From NCBI GenBank assembly GCA_034770075.1, contig CM068385.1, positions 56,986,746 to 57,050,745 of the forward strand: a stretch of 64,000 nt of DNA. Direction: 5' to 3'. The translations under genes and the position numbers were made by a program. Each line of letters begins with the position of its first letter. Within the stretch, counting starts at the first letter, position 1. Source of the DNA: Aralia elata (taxonomy: Eukaryota > Streptophyta > Magnoliopsida > Apiales > Araliaceae). This document shows, piece after piece, positions 21,334-32,516 of the stretch. The notes under the pieces were generated by a model. That model was not told where the DNA came from and ran no database searches. It worked only from the letters and a program-made list of their open reading frames with translations.

Positions 21334-21615
21334 TAATCCAACAAACTGGATTCCAAATCCAGCAAACTAGATGGCAATCCAGCAAACTGGATTCCAATCT
21401 AGCAAGCTAGATTACAACTTGGATTACAATCCAGTAACCTAGATTCAAATTATTCAATTCAGCCAACTATTTTTACAATCCAGCAACCTGGATTCAAACT
21501 ATCCTACAATACAGCAAACTAGATTCGAACTAACTTATAATCCAGCAACCTGGATGCACACTATACAATTCAGCAAGCTGAATCACACTATTTAGCAAGC
21601 TGGATTAAAATAGTT
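21334..21615 (-). repeat. Array of ATCCAG..CTGGAT hairpins in solo LTR
   Basis: About ten tandem short palindromes share a caa-type loop. Perfect units are atccagcaaactggat (21377-21392), atctagcaagctagat (21397-21412), atccagcaacctggat (21478-21493 and 21540-21555) and attcagcaagctgaat (21568-21583). Stem bases change on both arms together. Spacing is irregular, 20 to 60 bases. Confidence 0.92.
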
Positions 21616-24233
21616 TTCCCCCCTTATTAAATAATTCATTTAATCATTCTGAAATGCCATAAACATTATACTTCCTTACAAATGACCAAAATCCTTATCA
21701 AAAATATGTATAAACCATATTTAGGGTTCTCAAGTCATAAAAACCCATTTTCCAAATTTTTAACTTCACATAATTAATTAAATTCATTTATCCATAACTT
21801 CATTATTTACATAAAAAATAGCAAACCATCTTCAAAATTATCTTTTTTCTGAAAATAGACTATATATAGTCTCCTTATGAAAATATATTTTCCCGGAAAT
21901 TTTAAAATCCATTTACTATATTTAAATAGTCCAAAATAGCTAACTTTTACTACATTTTTCACAAATCGAAATTGCATCAAACAATTCTAAAATTTACAGA
22001 GTATGTGTCTGCTGCATATACATACTCCTAGTAATTATTTCATAATTTTTGGAGTTAACCACAAAGAGTTATTTGGGTATACTCTTGACAATGGTCCCTC
22101 ACGATAAAATCTATAACTTTCATTCTACATGGTCAAAAATCTTCAAATTGTTACAGGACTCACATAACTTCCCATATTATCACCCCAAATTTTCTTAGAA
22201 GTTTTAGAGTACAAAAAGATGACGAAATTGCCCCTAGATGTGAACAATCAGCAGGCTTTATAGTCCTTTTTGTTCACTACCCGGACTGTTTGTACCAAAA
22301 CAGTCCATACAAATTTTGTACTAAGTATTTTTGAGTTCTACCACTTGGATTTAGTAGTTAACTTATATATTTAGCACTACTCTTTGACGGATCGCAAAAA
22401 GAGTTTACGGATCTCAAGTTATAAGCTTACAAATTGCTAAAAAGTTAGGGTTTTCTAGCCCTTTTTAAAATGAACTTGTTTTCTTTTCTTTTTCTAAACT
22501 CTTAAACCCCCAAATAGGTAAGATCCAAATACAAAACACTTATTAACATATAGATCTAAGGTTTTAGACCTCAAGATCATAAACTTTATATCATAAAAAT
22601 CAAACCAAAACAAAAGAAAATCAACTAGATTAAAGTTAGGGTTTGTTATACCTTTTTCTTAGCTTGGTTTCCTTCCAAATGGCTATGGAACTTTGAACAA
22701 TCTTTTCCTTTACTAGCCGTGAGCCTCTCCCTCTTCTCTCTCAAAATATCATTTGGAAAGAAGAATGGTAGATGAGAGAGAAGGAAGTAGATTTTTAAGT
22801 TCTATTTTCTCTCTCTCCAAACTAGGAAAAAAAGAAAACCAAATGAATAGCTTTGTTTTATAAAAACTAATTCTTGCAATATGTATAGATATAGAAAATA
22901 TATCTATATATTTTATCATGATTAGCTAGTACACTCATTAGACAACTTGGTGATGGCTATGATTACTAATCGGTACTTTTTTTTTGTTCATTCTTACAAG
23001 TAAGCTTTTAAAATTTTAACACCTCATACCCATGTGGGTTCACCATGCCGGCAGCCCTCTCCTTTTTGTCCCACATTTTTAGTCTTCTTTTATTGCTTTA
23101 ATGAATTTATTAAGTTAATCAAAATATCTACCAAGTGGGCTAGCAATTGGGCTTTAATGAAATTCTTTTTGGGCTCATTTTAACTAGTTTAGGCCACTAG
23201 TTTTCTAATTTTATTATCCCATACTTGATTACTAATTTAATAAGTGTTGAGCTAATTTAATAAGTCCACACATTACTTATCCAAGTCCATGTTTAATTAA
23301 ATGAGTGGGCTTGGTTAATAAATTAATTAGGCTAGTCCATTAGTATTTTCTTACTACTTGGACTATTAAAATAAATTATCCATATAGCACATAATTCTCA
23401 TTAATTAATACCCATATTAATTAATGTACAAAATTTATTTACTTACTATATTCACTTTAATTGAATATTTAATTAACTAACTATCTTATCAATTGTTTAA
23501 CATTAATATTCTTATGTTAGTCCACTAATTTAAATAACTATTAGTGGGACATGCTTTAAGTAACAATTAGTCACATGCATTATTCACATAAGTCATAACA
23601 TATTTATCATCATTGATAAATAATTATCATACACATTGAACCACATGTTGTACATACATGCATTCAAGTATAATCAATACTTATATTTAGTATTCAAATT
23701 TCCTTAAAAAAATAAATTCTTATTATCCATAATACAAACATACATCCATTTAAAATACAATTATAACAATAATTGTATTAATCATTAAAATTCATAATCA
23801 TAGATCAAATTAGGTTTTGATCATCCCTTTATCTTTGTCTCATTTACCATACCTAGTCAATTTAAAATAAATTGACTAGTCTTACAAATTCATGTCATAA
23901 AAAAATAATAATAATAATCATTTCTTAAAATATACATTTATTATTTAAATAATATAGTAATCATATTTTTGTAAATAATCATAAATCTTTAATATAAAAA
24001 TTAACTTATTAACAGAATATAATTTATAATTATCTACTATTTCTTTAATAAGAAATTTACTTGAAACCATATATGAAATAAATATATATGTACATATTAC
24101 ATATTCATATTCCTTTCCTTGCACACATTCTCATACTTGCTTTAATATGTAATAAAAATAATTTTATTATATAAAAAAAAAATTATACGTAAAATTTCTT
24201 ATTTTAATATATCAAAATCTTTGGGTTATTACA

Positions 24234-24887
24234 TAAGTTATACAAATTCATTGTACAAGCTTTATTGATGACTACTCAATTGTATTTCAATTGTTATGCT
24301 TTAAAGTTCTTAAATATTTACGAACTACTTTCAAGTATGCTTTCTGGCCTTTTGCTCCGGCTAGACATTATTGATGTGAAACGTTATATTTTTTTTGAAT
24401 AATTCAAATTCACTGTAGCTATTAAAGTTTACCAATCCAAATTACTTTGGTGCGGTCTCACATGAATACTAAGATGAATAACCCGAATAACGGGACAAAC
24501 AGATGTCGGGCATATAGTCCCATTTACACTTATGCGTTTAAATTTTATACTTGTGCACAACGTAGGGTACGATAGGCTGATCACCTAAAGTACTTGCGGA
24601 GAATGTTTTACAGTTTATTTGATTGCTAGAACTTCTGATGGTTTTCGATGAATTAAAAATAATGTTCAGGGTTCTTATTTTATGTTTTAATTTCGCAACG
24701 ATGTAATAAAGGTTAGATGACCTGGGATTTGTTTACTTAAGAGATTTAAATTGTAACCCCTATTGTGGGTAGATAATTTATTCAGTTTAATTATATTGCC
24801 TTTTATCATGGGTAGTTAGTCATGAATATATGGAATAGTGAACACCAAATTTGAGGAATTGAAGTATCCGGATTTGGGGGTGTCACA
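24234..24887 (+). repeat. 5' LTR of chromovirus 3, second part
   Basis: LTR 3 resumes after the taagt duplication and ends gtgtcaca at 24887. It has a diverged form of the ggggat/atcccc domain (gggac near 24494 with gtccc near 24520) but no recognisable mini-exon frame. Confidence 0.85.
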
Positions 24888-24890
24888 GGT

Positions 24891-24902
24891 TGGTATCAGA
24901 GT
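24891..24902 (+). promoter_or_regulatory. Primer binding site of chromovirus 3
   Basis: tggtatcagagt lies three bases after the LTR end, with one mismatch at the last base to the initiator tRNA-Met site of element 2. Confidence 0.9.
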
Positions 24903-25145
24903 CGTAGGTTAAGAACCTTAGGTGGGGAACCTTAGGAGTTAGCCTTGTTAAGAAACAAAAATCTAGTGGTGTTAAAACTCTTATCGAGTTCTAAGGAATG
25001 AATTAAGGAATTCATTAAAGATAATAAAAGACTTTATGTTCTATAACTTATGTGTTATAATTTATGTGCTCGCGAGTTGTATCGAGTAGTAATTAAACTT
25101 AAAATTTTATTGTCAGGATGTCTGATAGAGGAGAACCCAGCCAGG

Positions 25146-26688
25146 TGATGAGTGTATTTTATATACACAAATTAGGTACTTTTAGCCTTAATAATTTGTA
25201 AGTCTTTAGCTATTTCGTTTGGTTTTATGTGTTTTCATCTTATTGTTGTGTAATGTACTTTTGTAGTACTTTTATATGTATTTGTGTGCTTTTATGTGTT
25301 TTACGTTGTTTTGTAGGTATTGAAATAAAGGCCCCTTGGACCGTTACGTTTTTTGCTCGAATCTAGCATTTCCGCTGCTTGTTTCTCAATTTGACCCATG
25401 ATTCAATCCGAATCTCTCAACACTCAAAGAACAAAAGTTGTAGATTTTGATCTTATCTTTCCAGAACATCCAGAATCATCCAATTTGAAGTTCGTATGAG
25501 AGAGTTATGGTCCTTTTACCATCGGATGTTGCATGAAGTTTACACAGCAGCTGCTTCGGGGCCAATTTGCGCCTTGCTCTGGCCATTATCTCGTCGAGCT
25601 CCAGTTATGGAAGTTGTAGAGCTCCTTCTTAGCTTTCCATAGCCTCCTTAAACACCTTAATCCGAGGTCGGACGAAGACGTTATGACCATTTTACTAACA
25701 GACGTCGAAACTGTCTCGCGGTACAGAACACCGCCGGGGCGAGAGCGTCGCCGGGGCGACGGAATGCAGACCAAAATTGGCGCCGGGGCGAGAAACGCTT
25801 CTGACTTTGCGAACTTTTTGGTCTAAAACACGGGAAATGCTAGGGTTTGAGACACCCAACTCTTATAACATCCAGGGGGTAACAAAAAAAACATCATTCT
25901 TCATTTCTACTTGCAACCTAGAGTGAGAAAGAAAGAGAGAGGCGGCTTAGAGAGGGAGGCCATGGCTCTTGGCCATGGTTCTTCAAGAGCTTCATGGAGC
26001 AACAATGGTGGGAGCTTCAACAAATAATTAAGAGAAGTCATCCTTTCTTTTCTTTTTCCTCTAGGGCTAGAACTCATTATTGGGGATCTAGTGCTACCAA
26101 TTGTAACACCAATGGAGACAAGGAATTGAATTAAACTTCTAGTTTTTTATTTGATACTTGTATTATCCATGGATGATTACCCAATATTTGGAATAGTTTG
26201 ATTTATTTGCTATGAATTAAACTTTTATCTTGCTTTCCTTTTGATACCATATGAATTGGTTCTTTATATTTTGTGCTTAATGTTTAATTGCTAAGGAATT
26301 GGTGATTAGCTTGGTTATCTATATGAAATTGGAAAATAGACTATAGATTCATACCATGAATATAATGACATGTGATTGTGTTATACATAATTTGTATTTT
26401 GTCAATTCATTGTGACCACCATGATCAAAAGGAGAGTTAAGAGATTTGAACAAAGTGATGCACACCAAGTGTTTGACAAAATGCTTGAGTGTGGATATTT
26501 TGTTCTTAGCTCTTTACCTATCTATTTTTGCTTTAATAAATTTGTTTAATTAAGATCGGGATGCTTTGAAACTGTTATTGGGCTACATTAGAGATAATTC
26601 CTCGTGGGATCGATACTTTACTTACTCTTTATTACTTGTTGACCGCGTATACTTGCGCGTAAATTGTTCATATACAAATCGGACAATA
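25146..26688 (+). repeat. 5' LTR of element 4 (1543 bp)
   Basis: It shares about the first 700 bases and the last 100 bases with the 3' LTR, but the middle (about 25880-26560) is different and shorter. GC-rich hairpins gtcgccggggcgac (25747-25760) and related motifs lie at 25735-25795. Confidence 0.85.
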
Positions 26689-27719
26689 AGTTTTTGTTAT
26701 AGGCTTTAGTATTTAGTATTTGTGTTTTTAATTTAGTATTTGTGTGTTGTTAGTGTGTTTTTTTTTTAAAAAAAAAAACACAGAAAAAAAAAATTATTTT
26801 TAGGATGTGTCTCTTGAGCAATGTTTTAATTTGATTTGAACTACAATTCATGGTCTATGATAAGAACTTGATTGAATAGTTTCTAACTCATGGAAAATGG
26901 ATAAATGTTGCTTAGTCTTTGTGCTTAATCATTATTGTTGGTTATTGTTTTGCTTATGCATCCTTTCACTCTTTTGCACCTACCCATGAGTATTGAGCTA
27001 GTTGTATGCTTAGAGAAGGCTTTTATAACCGAATGCTTGTGGGATATATCTATAAACTCTTGAACTCGTTTAAACATCACTCGAAGCAAGGTGTCCAAAT
27101 TTATTGTGTTTGAATTGTTGGTCATGTGGTGAGTTGAGATGGAGCGTAAAACGCACTCACTCATGGACACATGCGTAGGAGAGATAGAGCGTAAAACGCA
27201 CTCTCTTATAATTTTGATAAAAGGAAGACATTTATGTTTATCAAATCTTGTGTTGGGTTGAGATGGAGCGTAAAACGCACTCACCCACAAGAGTAGACTT
27301 AGGATAAGATAGAGCATAAAATGCACTTACCTAAAGTCCTTTGATTTCATATTTTTGAAAATTATGATTTGTATACCTTTGTATTGAGTGGTGCATTAAG
27401 CATGTTGTTTTGGGGTGTATTTTGATTATTTCATAAGGTAATGTGGTTGCATAGCTTCATTCGAGCTTGATTGGTTTAGTGCTATTGGGTACTCACACAC
27501 ACACACGGAAGGGACCTAAAGCAAGCTATGACTAGCTAATTGTAATTCTAGACTTGCAACGTTTTGAAAGTTTCCTTGAATTTTATTGTGTTTATGCTTT
27601 GAGGCCATTGGTTAACTTATTAACTTATTGCTCAAGATAGTTTTTATTTAGAAATAATTAATTTTTATAGTTTGTGTGTTTTGCTTGAGGACAAGCAAAG
27701 GTTTAAGTTTGGGGGTATT
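26689..27719 (+). other. Internal region of element 4
   Basis: About 1 kb without a credible gene. It contains an A-rich run near 26765-26800, a four-unit hairpin array (27125-27340), and the polypurine tract gtttgggggtatt at 27707-27719. The 133-codon minus-strand frame at 26925-27326 is produced by the hairpin repeats. Confidence 0.8.
27125..27340 (+). repeat. GAGCGTAAAACGCACTC hairpin array in element 4
   Basis: Four units have the constant core gcgtaaaacgc (or gcataaaatgc in the last), flanked by arms that differ between units but pair within each: gttgag/ctcac, ggagaga/tctctt (27177-27206), gggttgag/ctcaccc (27254-27286) and aggataag/cttacct (27301-27332). Inner and outer stems both show paired changes. 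Confidence 0.9.
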
Positions 27720-29614
27720 TGATGAGTGTATTTTATATACACAAATTAAGTACTTTTAGCCTTAATAATTTGTAAGTCTTTAGCTATTTCGTTTGGTTTT
27801 ATGTGTTTTCATCTTATTGTTGTGTAATGTACTTTTGTAGTACTTTTATATGTATTTGTGTGCTTTTATGTGTTTTTACGTTGTTTTGTAGGTATTGAAA
27901 TAAAGGCCCCTTGGACCGTTACGTTTTTGGCTCGAATCTAGCATTTTCGCTGCTTGTTTCTCAATTTGACCTATGATTCAATCCGAATCTCTCACAACTC
28001 AAAGAACAAAAGTTGTAGATTTTGATCTTAGCTTTCCAGAAAATCCAGAATCATCCAATTTGAAGTTCGTATGAGAGAGTTATGGTCCTTTTACCATCGG
28101 ATTTTGCATGAATTTTACACAGCAGCTGCTTCGGGGCCAATTTGCGCCTTGCTCCGGCCATTATCTCGACGAGCTCCAGTTATGAAAGTTGTAGAGCTAC
28201 TTCTTACCTTTCCATAGCCTCCTTAATCGCCTTACTCCGAGTTCGGACGAAGAAGTTATGGCCATTTTACCAACAGATGTCGAAACTGTCTCGCGGTACA
28301 GAGTTCCATCGCCGGGGCGACAAATTCCAGCACTATTCCAGCGCCGGGGCGAGAAACGCTTCTGACTTTGCAAATTTTTTGGTCCAAAACTCGGGAAATG
28401 CTAGGGTTTGAGACACCCATCTCTTATAACACCAAAGTGGCGGCTAGAACTTCATTCTAACACATACCCACTCATTCTAACTCATCCTAACACCTTCTAA
28501 CACAAAATCTAGAGAGAGGAAGCTACCAAATACATCAAATTAGAGGGCCAAAGTGCTAAAATCAAGCTACATCAAGCAAGGCCAAGGAGCAAAAACATCA
28601 AGGATTGCAAAATCAAGGAGGAGAAGCTAGTGTTCATCATCAACCCATCAAACATCATATGAAAATCTACAAAAGTGGTTCTATCTCTAGTTTTCTCTTC
28701 TATTTTGTAATCCAACATGATGTATAATTTGAATATGATGTTATTTGTAGTTACCATGAACTAGAACTAATTTTCTAAGATTTCAATGTAACCCAATATG
28801 TAGTTTGAATTGAATGCTCTCTCTTGGATATTGGTTATTCATTTGTGAATTGGGTATCATAATTTATGCTTTATGGATTAATTGCCTAGCTAGTAATTAC
28901 CTTGGGAACTTATATGGAATTGAGAGAGGAAGTATAGATTGAGACCTTGTTATGATATCATGTGAAAATTAGATATTCCTATGGGTAATTTATGAAATTA
29001 AGTGACGTGTGTTTTATTTATTACCCTCATGAATGGATAATTTGATTGTATTTAGGATAGACATATACCTAAATACCACATGTATCCATTTGAGAATCAT
29101 GCTTAATGATTTCCATTGCGAAAGTTGGTAATTGATAGGGTGATTAATGAGATTTGGTGACACGTGTCTTGTTGATTATTCTTGATATTGGATTCTTGCT
29201 AGTGTGTAGAATAGAGATATTTATACACCGCATTGGGAAATACGTATTTGACCATCAAGAGAGGCTTAGACATACTTATAATTTCTCGGGTAACAATCCT
29301 TGTGATTTAACTAGTTGAAAAGAGAGAGTTAGGACATTCAAATGAAGTGTTGGGGGAAATTGCAATCTTAGACTTGTTATTATTTGATTTCATTATATTA
29401 AAGCTTTTCATAGTTCTTTAATTATTTGTTATCTTCATTAATGCAAAACAACAAAAATAATTATCGTTTGTTTAAATAAGATTGAGATGATAAAAGGTTA
29501 ATACTTGGAAAAGACTAGTAACAATTCCTCGTGGGATCGATACTCTACTTACTCTTTATTACTTGTTGACCGCGTATACTTGCGCGTATTTGTCATTATA
29601 TAAATCGGACAACA
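27720..29614 (+). repeat. 3' LTR of element 4 (1895 bp)
   Basis: It starts TGATGAGTG after the polypurine tract and ends ggacaaca. The first 700 bases are almost the same as in the 5' LTR, including a cgccggggcga motif near 28312. From about 28430 to 29500 it is a different sequence. No gene was seen. Confidence 0.87.
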
Positions 29615-30145
29615 CCAGGCTAGGGAGGAGGAGCCCCGAGATGTTCATGTAGTCCGGGAGCAGCTAGTGTAGAGGGAGCCATCCCCATTGATCACAGTTG
29701 TAGGTTCTGAGTTCAAGCCTGAGACTGATCCTGAGGAAGATCCTGAGGAGGTTGAGGAGGAAGAGGAAGACCTTGAGGAGATACCATTATCTTCCTTAGG
29801 TGTTCAGATGTATGAGCAGGTGTATGATCGCAACATAGAGTTGCAGGATAGGGTGGAGGAGTTGGAGGAGCAGGCGGCAGATTGTCAGACCACCATAGAG
29901 CAGAAGAATAATGAGATTGAGGAGCTTGATATACGTCTTGGGGATGTGGAATGGAAGCTGGTTTAGGCAGAGAGCCAGAAAGAGGAGTTATCAGCTGAGA
30001 TAGAGAAACTGAAGAGTGAGCTGAGAGAAGAGTCGGTAAAGCGTGCTAGAGCCGAGGACGCGTGGATGAAAGCTGCTGATCATGTTGAGGATAAGATGCA
30101 GTCAAAGAAAGCTAAGATGGATGAGATGGAGCATGTTTTTCATAC

Positions 30146-31489
30146 TGATGAGTGAGTTTTATACCTACGAATCAGGTCTTGTTAGACTTAATTATTGTGG
30201 TCTTTAAGTGTTTTTAGTATTGTTTTATTCGTTTTTGTGTTTGTTTATTGTAGGATTGGAGCTGGAGGGGCAAAAGAGTCATTTTGGAGCTTAAAGGGTT
30301 AAAATCAGACTTGGTGGCATTTTTGTAATTCTGAGGGCATGACCTAGCGCCAGAGGCGCTAGGATTAGTACTAAGGTAGCGCCAGAGGCGCTAGGGCACG
30401 AAAGTTGATGTTGAGTTACGGCTGGAGGAGGAAAAAGAAGCCAATTAGGAAGAGGATTCAGACTATTATTGATCAGATAGATAGAAGGAAACCTTAAGAA
30501 GGAACTGGGAGACTATTATTATTTTATTCTACTTTTCTAGAGTTAGTTTTTTTTGGAGTTTTACTGTGGATTATTATTGTCAAGTGCTGGATTTTGATGT
30601 GGGTTTGAGCTTACTTTGGATTCTATTCAACAATTGGGTTTGATCAATCTACTTCTTCTTACTTCAATTGATTGTTTATTCTCCATGTTTAATTTTGATC
30701 CCATAATGGCTTTTGGATCAGACATGAACTAATCTCCATTATGGGATTCTAACGGATTTTAATATGTAGTCTAGTTATAAGCTTGAGTGTTGGATTGTTT
30801 TGCATATCATAAAAAATTTCTATCATGATTGTTTTGCATGTATGAATGCTTGATCACCATTCGTTTTCAGTGCTTGTATGGAATTAAAAAATAACATATA
30901 AGTATGGATTGTAATCATGATAGCTTGCGAATATGAGGCTTAATTGGATAGCTTAATATTTTGTGAATTAGATAGAAATATACTGTTTCACCGTAAGAGT
31001 CAAAGTAAGGGTTTGAGCTTTAAATCAATATAATTGCAATTTCACATAGAAATATAGTGATTTTGGTTATAGTGGTGATTACATGATGTCTATTGAGTAT
31101 GGATATTATGTAAGTAGGTCATAATACATTGACAGATGGTTATGTCTATATTAGTGCCCTTGGCTATTTTTCTGTGATATGTGAATTGACTAGCATGATA
31201 GTGGTAATTAGATGAACTGTTAAATGAAGTTAGGATCCCATTAATTCCAAGTTTGATATATTTCGTTAGTATTTGTATCCTTAGTTGTTAATTGATTTAG
31301 AAATAATTTTGTCAACACAATCAAGTCATTAGTTTAGGCAAATAAATATAGTGATAGAACTGATGCATAGTGATTAGATTTAGCACTTTCTCTGTGGGAT
31401 GATACTCTACTTCCTCTGTATTACTTGTTGGCCACGTATACTTGCGTGAGTTAGAGCTCTTTTACTAAAGATTAAAAAAAGAGGCAACA
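30146..31489 (+). mobile_element. Element 5: solo LTR (1344 bp), Athila/Tat-like ends
   Basis: It starts TGATGAGTGAG and ends gaggcaaca, with catac duplicated on both sides (30141-30145 and 31490-31494). The ends resemble element 4 but the body is different. Two copies of the palindrome tagcgccagaggcgcta lie at about 30345-30361 and 30377-30393. No coding sequence. Confidence 0.9.
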
Positions 31490-31935
31490 CATACAGCGAT
31501 GGATAGGGCACATGATCGAGTTTTTCATTACCCAACTTAGTTCGAGGATTTACCGTGGTACGTGATGGATCGCAGGACGATGATCCGAATCATGAAGCAA
31601 GAGCGTGAAGAAGCCGTGCGACGTGGAATGTCTTTATAGGTCGCGAATAGTAGTAATAATAAGTTGTTTTCTAAGAGAGCTAATATGATGTAAATCTCAA
31701 ATGAGATAAATGGTGGGTTAATTATGATGTGGTCTTGAAACTTTATGATTTCAGGGTAGATGATGTAAATAATTATGATGCTATCTATGTTATGATTTGA
31801 AGCGGTAAATGAATAAACTACAGAAGTTTATCAAATGTTCTATGTGCTATATGATTGTTTCTAAATGTTTAAGTTAAGGCTTAAATGCTTAAGTAATTGG
31901 GCAATAATCTAATGACACAAATTCTTAACAGTAAG

Positions 31936-32516
31936 ATGCCGCCAAGAAGAAGACCAACACGTCAATAGACTCCTGAGGGATCTACAAACAACAATGACGA
32001 AACCAATGCTAATCCAATGCAGCAGTTGGTGGATTTATTAACGGGAGCATTTGCAAACCAACCCCAAGCTCAGGCCACGACTTTCAAAGATTTCAAGGCT
32101 GTTGGACCCCTGGAATTTCAAGGGTCTAACAATCCAATTGAAGCCCAAACATGGGTCATGGAGATGGAAAAAGTTTTTGACGTTGCTAGGGTCAGCGAGG
32201 ACCAAAAGACTGCATTTGCGACATTTATACTGAAATCAGAAGCTAGCTATTGGTGGCAAGCTAATAAAACTCGAGGTGGTCAAGGGGTAATTCTGTGGGA
32301 TAGATTCAAGGAGATGTTTTTCAAAACGTATTTTCCGGCGAGTGCACAGAATCAGATGGAGGTGCAATTTCTGGAGTTAAAGCAAGGTACAATGACGGTG
32401 CCTGAGTATGCTGCGAGATTTAATGAGTTAGCGAGGTTTGCGCCATATCAAGTCAATACGGATGAGAGAAAGGCTAGAAGGTTTGAGCAGGGACTGAAGC
32501 CCTGGTTGTTTAGTCG
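31936..32516 (+). pseudogene. gag of chromovirus 3, truncated
   Basis: ATG 31936 (MPPRRRPTRQ) is followed by a TAG at 31966-31968 where element 2 has a Gln codon. The frame then stays open through the capsid (QGSNNPIEAQTWVMEMEKVF, SYWWQANKTRGG, EQGLKPWLFSR) until 32516, where it is joined to the interior of a copia LTR. Zinc knuckles and all of pol are missing. The sequence is closely related to the gags at 7465 and 46009. The break is not a clean insertion: the first 193 bases of the copia LTR are absent, so a deletion removed both the end of this gag and the LTR start. Confidence 0.88.

Larger units (their letters stand above)
20693..24233 (-). mobile_element. Solo gypsy LTR, minus strand (3541 bp)
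   Basis: The minus strand starts TGTAATAACCC at 24233 and ends gggggcgccaca at 20693. The target duplication taagt is exact on both sides (20688-20692 and 24234-24238). There is no primer site, polypurine tract or coding sequence, so it is a solo LTR left by LTR-LTR recombination. It carries the shared LTR plan: a GA/CT-rich leader with a donor-like aag/gtataac (near 22651), a hairpin array (21334-21615), a gagca/tgctc hairpin and a mini-exon frame (20904-20966). Confidence 0.93.
25146..29614 (+). mobile_element. Element 4: non-autonomous Athila/Tat-like LTR element
   Basis: Bordered by ccagg duplications (25141-25145 and 29615-29619), with LTRs starting TGATGAGTG and ending ggacaata or ggacaaca. 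The internal region is only about 1 kb and has no gag or pol. The sequence before the 3' LTR (gaggacaagcaaagg, then gtttgggggtatt) is the polypurine region typical of Athila/Tat lineages. The internal start aagtttttg resembles the beginning of their tRNA-Asp-type primer region, but the rest of that site is missing. It must have been moved by proteins from another element. Confidence 0.85.
25118..31639 (+). pseudogene. ORF0 of chromovirus 3, split by two insertions
   Basis: The same acidic coiled-coil ORF as in element 2 is present in three pieces: 25118-25145 (ATG after ttattgtcag), 29615-30145 and 31490-31639. The middle piece has the acidic run (DPEEDPEEVEEEEED) and the coiled coil from NIELQDRVEELEE, and carries a TAG at 29964-29966. 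The coiled coil is shorter than in element 2: a block of about 30 residues is missing. The last piece ends in the basic tail REEAVRRGMSL. The breaks are exact target-site duplications (ccagg and catac), so the ORF was split after insertion of element 3. It supports ORF0 as a constant part of this family. Confidence 0.78.

Noticed and set aside
21334..21615. CRISPR-like regularly spaced repeats
   Set aside because: Repeats are palindromic, variable and irregularly spaced in a plant LTR, with no cas genes; it is a hairpin array.
26925..27326. Minus-strand frame of 133 codons with repeated ECVLRSIS
   Set aside because: The repeated peptide comes from the hairpin array of element 4. The frame lies opposite to the element, with no start context or family match.
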